NCBI RefSeq assembly: GCF_000282195.1
Contig: NZ_AKJT01000080.1
Span: 1 to 64,000 of the forward strand
Direction of reading: 5' to 3'
Source: Pseudomonas sp. GM18
Lineage (GTDB): Bacteria; Pseudomonadota; Gammaproteobacteria; Pseudomonadales; Pseudomonadaceae
DNA: 64,000 bases
Shown here: one piece after another, positions 61,012 to 64,000 of the stretch
How positions within the stretch are numbered: the stretch's first letter is position 1
Layout: each line of letters starts with the position of its first letter
Made by a program: the position numbers and the translations under genes
Notes under the pieces: model-generated
What the model was told of the DNA's origin: nothing
Database searches by the model: none
The model's input: only the letters and a program-made list of their open reading frames with translations

Positions 61012-61440
61012 ATGGATTCAGAACGCATCAAGGGGTTGATCGATTTGCTCGCCGAATCCGATCTGCTCGAACTGAGTCTGACCGAAGGTGACAGTACAGT
61101 TCGTCTTTTCAAGCAGGCCGGAAAGGTTTTGACCGCAGAGCCGTTGACCGGGCCATTGCCGGTATCGGCACCGCCGCCATCCACGGCAGATACCCCGACG
61201 GTGCAGGCCATCGAGGTCAAGGCCAGCCTGTACGGCGTGTTGCATCTGACGCCTGCCGCAGGGGAAGCACCGTTTGTCACGGTCGGCGAGCAGGTCGAAG
61301 CCGGGCAGACCCTGGCGGTCATCGAGGCGATGAAAATGTTCCACCCGGTCAAGGCCAAAGCTGCCGGACGGATCGCCGCGATCCTCGCCCAGAGTGGCGC
61401 CGAAGTCGAAGCCGGTCAGTTGCTGTTCCGTCTCGACTGA
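61012..61440 (+). CDS. Biotin carboxyl carrier protein, AccB-like
   Basis: A 142-residue protein. The N-terminal helical domain (SERIKGLIDLLAESDLLELSLTEGDSTVRL) and Pro-rich linker (about residues 47-63) precede the biotinyl domain, in which Lys108 of EAMKMF is the biotinylation site. It is the first gene of an operon AccB-AccC-PxpB-PxpC. Unlike the housekeeping AccB, it is not next to the acetyl-CoA carboxylase pair and is linked to oxoprolinase-type genes, which suggests a dedicated carboxylation reaction. Confidence 0.9.
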   Translation: MDSERIKGLIDLLAESDLLELSLTEGDSTVRLFKQAGKVLTAEPLTGPLPVSAPPPSTADTPTVQAIEVKASLYGVLHLTPAAGEAPFVTVGEQVEAGQTLAVIEAMKMFHPVKAKAAGRIAAILAQSGAEVEAGQLLFRLD

Positions 61441-61471
61441 TCCCAAGCCCATCCTCTTTCAGGTGAATTCA

Positions 61472-62824
61472 ATGTTCGACAAAGTGCTGATCGCCAACCG
61501 TGGCGAAATCGCCCTGCGCATTCAGCGTGCCTGCCGTGGCCTGGGGTTGCAGACCGTGGTCGTGCACTCCGAGGCCGATCGCCACGCCCAGTACGTGCAA
61601 AACGCCGATCAGGCCCTGTGCATCGGGCCGGCGTCTCCCGGCCGGAGTTATCTGAACCAGGCGGCGCTGCTGTTCGCGGCCAAGGTCAGCGGCGCTCAGG
61701 CGATTCATCCGGGTTATGGCTTTCTCTCGGAGAATGCCGGGTTTGCCGAACGCATCGAAGCCGCCGGCCTGACCTTTATCGGGCCGAGCGCCGAATGCAT
61801 TCGCACCATGGGCGACAAGGTCGCTGCCAAACGGGCGATGCGCGAAGCCGGCGTACCGTGCGTGCCGGGTCCGGACTCGGTAATGCCCAGCGACGATGAA
61901 AGTATCCAGGCCATCGCACGTGAAATCGGTTATCCGGTGATCGTCAAGGCCGCTGGCGGCGGCGGTGGTCGCGGCATGCGCGTGGTGAAGGAAGAGGGCG
62001 AACTGCTCGATGCCATCGCGCTGACCCGTGAAGAAGCACGGCTGGCCTTTGGTAATCCGGAACTCTACATCGAGAAGTTTCTCGGTCATCCGCGGCACGT
62101 GGAAATCCAGGTGTTGTGCGATGCCCATGGCCATGCGATCTGGCTGGGTTGCCGCGATTGCTCCTTGCAACGCAGGCATCAAAAGGTGCTTGAAGAAGCG
62201 CCGGCACCTGGCATTGATCCCGAGCTGATTGCCAAAGTCGGTGAACGCTGTGCCGCCGCTTGCCGACAGATCGGCTATCGCGGCGTCGGCACCTTCGAGT
62301 TTCTGTATGAGGACGGTGAGTTCTTCTTCATCGAGATGAACACCCGGCTGCAAGTCGAACACCCGGTGACGGAGATGACCACCGGCATCGACATCGTCCA
62401 GCAGCAACTGCGCATGGCCCGAGGTGAAGTGCTTGAACTGCGTCAACAAGACGTGCAGCTCAACGGGCACTCGCTGGAATGCCGGATCAACGCCGAAGAC
62501 CCGATCTCGTTCATGCCGACCCCGGGGCTGATTCAGCGCTGGGAAGTCCCCGGGGGCTTTGGTGTGCGGGTCGACTCTCATGTCACCTCCGGCTATCGGG
62601 TGCCGCCTTACTACGACTCGATGGTGGCCAAGGTCATCACCCACGGCGCGACACGCGATGAGGCCATGGCCCGGATGCGCCTGGCCCTGAGTGAAATGTA
62701 CGTGGAAGGCATCTCGACCAATATCCCGCTGCACCGCGACATTCTCGACGACCCGGCGTTCTGCAGCGGCGGCGTGGACATTCACCACCTGGAGCGCTGG
62801 CTGCAACAACGGAGTCCGACATGA
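61472..62824 (+). CDS. Biotin carboxylase, AccC-like
   Basis: A 450-residue ATP-grasp enzyme that carboxylates biotin on the carrier protein. It starts at ATG 61472, five bases after AGGTGA. The glycine-rich ATP loop (KAAGGGGGRGMRVV), the EKFLGHPRHVEIQVL segment and the active-site Glu/Arg region (FFIEMNTRLQVEHPVTEMTTGIDIVQ) are present. It follows the AccB-like gene by 31 bases, and its stop overlaps the PxpB start (ATGA). Confidence 0.93.
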   Translation: MFDKVLIANRGEIALRIQRACRGLGLQTVVVHSEADRHAQYVQNADQALCIGPASPGRSYLNQAALLFAAKVSGAQAIHPGYGFLSENAGFAERIEAAGLTFIGPSAECIRTMGDKVAAKRAMREAGVPCVPGPDSVMPSDDESIQAIAREIGYPVIVKAAGGGGGRGMRVVKEEGELLDAIALTREEARLAFGNPELYIEKFLGHPRHVEIQVLCDAHGHAIWLGCRDCSLQRRHQKVLEEAPAPGIDPELIAKVGERCAAACRQIGYRGVGTFEFLYEDGEFFFIEMNTRLQVEHPVTEMTTGIDIVQQQLRMARGEVLELRQQDVQLNGHSLECRINAEDPISFMPTPGLIQRWEVPGGFGVRVDSHVTSGYRVPPYYDSMVAKVITHGATRDEAMARMRLALSEMYVEGISTNIPLHRDILDDPAFCSGGVDIHHLERWLQQRSPT

Positions 62825-63492
62825 GTACTGCTTCTGTATCGCTGCGTCCGCACATCAGCCTGCTGGGGTCCACGGCTTTGCTGTTCGAAGCCCCCGGCGA
62901 GCTGGATCTGGCGCCGCAACAACGCATTTGGAGCCTGGCTTTGCAGGCTGGGCAATGGGCCGACATACACGAAGCGGTGCCCGGTATGAACAACCTGATG
63001 CTGACCTTCATCAAGCCGCCGCGCGACCTCAACGGATTGTGCGAGCGATTGCTTGAGGCCTGGGAGCAGTGTCAACCGCTGCCGCTTGAAGGGCGCATTG
63101 TCGAGTTACCGGTGGTGTATGGCGGCGAGTTCGGTCCGCACATGGCTGATGTGGTGGCGCACACCGGACTGGATATCGACACCATCGCCAACCTGCATTG
63201 CGAACCGTTGTATCCGGTGTACGCCTTGGGCAGCCATCCCGGTTACTGCTACCTCGGCGGCATGGACCCGCGTCTGGCCACGCCGCGGCGGCAGGTGCCG
63301 GTGATCAGTATTGCCGCCGGCTCGGTGTCGATCGGTGGGGTGCAGACCGGTGTTTCGGCATCGGCCGGTCCCAGCGGCTGGAACACCATCGGCCGCACCG
63401 AAATGTCATTTTTTGACCCGACCCAAAACCCGCCGGCCATGCTGCGGCCGGGCGATATGTTGCGCTTGCGCATCGAGAGGATCATTCGATGA
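62821..63492 (+). CDS. pxpB: 5-oxoprolinase subunit B family protein (PxpB/KipI)
   Basis: A 223-residue KipI/PxpB-type protein (cyclophilin-like allophanate hydrolase subunit 1 fold). The conserved segment SHPGYCYLGGMDPRLATPRRQVPVISIAAGSVSIGGVQTGV is typical. With PxpC and PxpA it forms the ATP-dependent 5-oxoproline hydrolase; in biotin-linked operons the complex is thought to work in a carboxylation/hydrolysis step. It overlaps the AccC-like stop by four bases and overlaps PxpC in the same way (ATGA at 63489-63492). Confidence 0.92.
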   Translation: MSTASVSLRPHISLLGSTALLFEAPGELDLAPQQRIWSLALQAGQWADIHEAVPGMNNLMLTFIKPPRDLNGLCERLLEAWEQCQPLPLEGRIVELPVVYGGEFGPHMADVVAHTGLDIDTIANLHCEPLYPVYALGSHPGYCYLGGMDPRLATPRRQVPVISIAAGSVSIGGVQTGVSASAGPSGWNTIGRTEMSFFDPTQNPPAMLRPGDMLRLRIERIIR

Positions 63493-64000
63493 TCGAGATT
63501 TTATCGACCACCGCCCTGGCCACCGTGCAGGACTTCGGCCGCTTCGGTAGCCTCGGTTACGGGGTGGGAACCTCCGGCGCGATGGACCATCTGGCGCTGG
63601 CGTTGGGCAACCAGTTGTTGGGCAATCCCGAGGACGCGGCGGCGATCGAGATTCCGCTGTTTCCGTTCGAGGTGCGGTTTGTTCAGGACTGTGCTTTCGC
63701 GGTGACCGGCGCCGCCTGCGAAGCCTCCCTCGACGGTCAGGCACTACCGCCGTTCTGGGTGGCGCAGGCCAGGGAGGGCCAGGTGCTCAGCCTTGGCTAT
63801 CCGACCTCCGGCAGTCGCGCCTATCTGTGCCTGGCCGGCGGAATCGATGTGCCGCAAGTGCTTGGCTCGCGCAGCACTCAATTGCGCGGTGAGTTCGGTG
63901 GCTTGCAGGGACGAGCCCTGCAGCAGGGCGACCGACTCGCAGCGCTGCGTCCGGGAATGAGTGCGCTGCCCACTGATTTCGGGGTCGTGTCGCCGAGCCG
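63489..64000 (+). CDS. pxpC: 5-oxoprolinase subunit C family protein (PxpC/KipA), truncated at the window edge
   Basis: The open reading frame begins with ATG 63489 in the PxpB stop and continues to the end of the window (about 170 codons visible), so the 3' part is missing. The N-terminal sequence MIEILSTTALATVQDFGRFG and GYGVGTSGAMDHLALALGNQLLGN, with YLCLAGGIDVPQVLGSRSTQL, is the biotin-dependent carboxyltransferase / KipA signature. PxpA (LamB/YcsF) would be expected next in the genome. It completes the AccB-AccC-PxpB-PxpC operon. Confidence 0.92.
   Translation, partial: MIEILSTTALATVQDFGRFGSLGYGVGTSGAMDHLALALGNQLLGNPEDAAAIEIPLFPFEVRFVQDCAFAVTGAACEASLDGQALPPFWVAQAREGQVLSLGYPTSGSRAYLCLAGGIDVPQVLGSRSTQLRGEFGGLQGRALQQGDRLAALRPGMSALPTDFGVVSPS

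Noticed and set aside
1..64000. CRISPR arrays, insertion sequences, prophage or rRNA operons
   Set aside because: No regularly spaced direct repeats, transposase, phage structural gene or rRNA sequence was recognised in the window.

Overview
The window looks like a chromosomal segment of a fluorescent pseudomonad (Pseudomonas fluorescens group). The coding GC is high, and the gene orders thrS-infC-rpmI-rplT-pheS-pheT-ihfA-MerR-tRNA-Pro and mfd/gap are typical of Pseudomonas. OprD-type porins, Pseudomonas-specific small families and REP-like inverted repeats are also present. No rRNA, CRISPR array, insertion sequence or prophage core was seen.

Layout. 0-3.7 kb: an orphan membrane/HEAT-repeat protein and a stand-alone PBP2-type transpeptidase. 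3.7-14.2 kb: an uncharacterised catabolic cluster (LysR regulator, two MHS-type MFS transporters, class II aldolase, 2-hydroxyacid dehydrogenase, RidA, RraA-like protein, OprD porin, M20 carbamoylase-type amidohydrolase), followed by a REP element and an acetylpolyamine-deacetylase-like gene. 14.3-22.9 kb: SNF2-family helicase, CsiV-like protein, mfd, and divergently a long-form glyceraldehyde-3-phosphate dehydrogenase. 23.0-24.0 kb: an SOS-box-preceded DUF1654 gene and endonuclease I. 24.1-26.0 kb: periplasmic glutaminase-asparaginase and a small coiled-coil protein behind a FliA-like promoter. 26.1-33.2 kb: ribose operon rbsBACRKD with a LacI-type operator, ending in an exported nucleoside hydrolase. 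33.2-35.3 kb: small proteins (I78 inhibitor-like lipoprotein, cold-shock protein, secreted Cys protein). 35.6-43.1 kb: the translation/IHF block and tRNA-Pro(GGG). 43.1-46.7 kb: a lower-GC accessory segment behind the tRNA (patatin-like lipase, LysE exporter, a possible PagP-like barrel). 46.7-51.9 kb: an aotJQMOP-like amino-acid ABC operon with an RpiR regulator. 52.3-55.3 kb: a DUF6124 protein and a probable type VI lipase effector with an overlapping lipoprotein gene. 55.5-64.0 kb: an OprD porin, DHA2 exporter and aminotransferase on the minus strand, divergent from a Nac-like LysR regulator and an AccB/AccC/PxpB/PxpC biotin-dependent oxoprolinase-like operon that runs off the window.

The observations I would follow first are: three ATA-N9-TAT Nac-type sites, all ending GCTTAT, in the two intergenic regions around the Nac-like gene; the perfect LexA box in front of DUF1654-endA; the 3.7-13 kb catabolic cluster, whose RraA-like member has Thr where the family's conserved Arg is expected; and the FliA-like promoter of the coiled-coil gene. 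All functional statements come from reading sequence and motifs; no database search was run.
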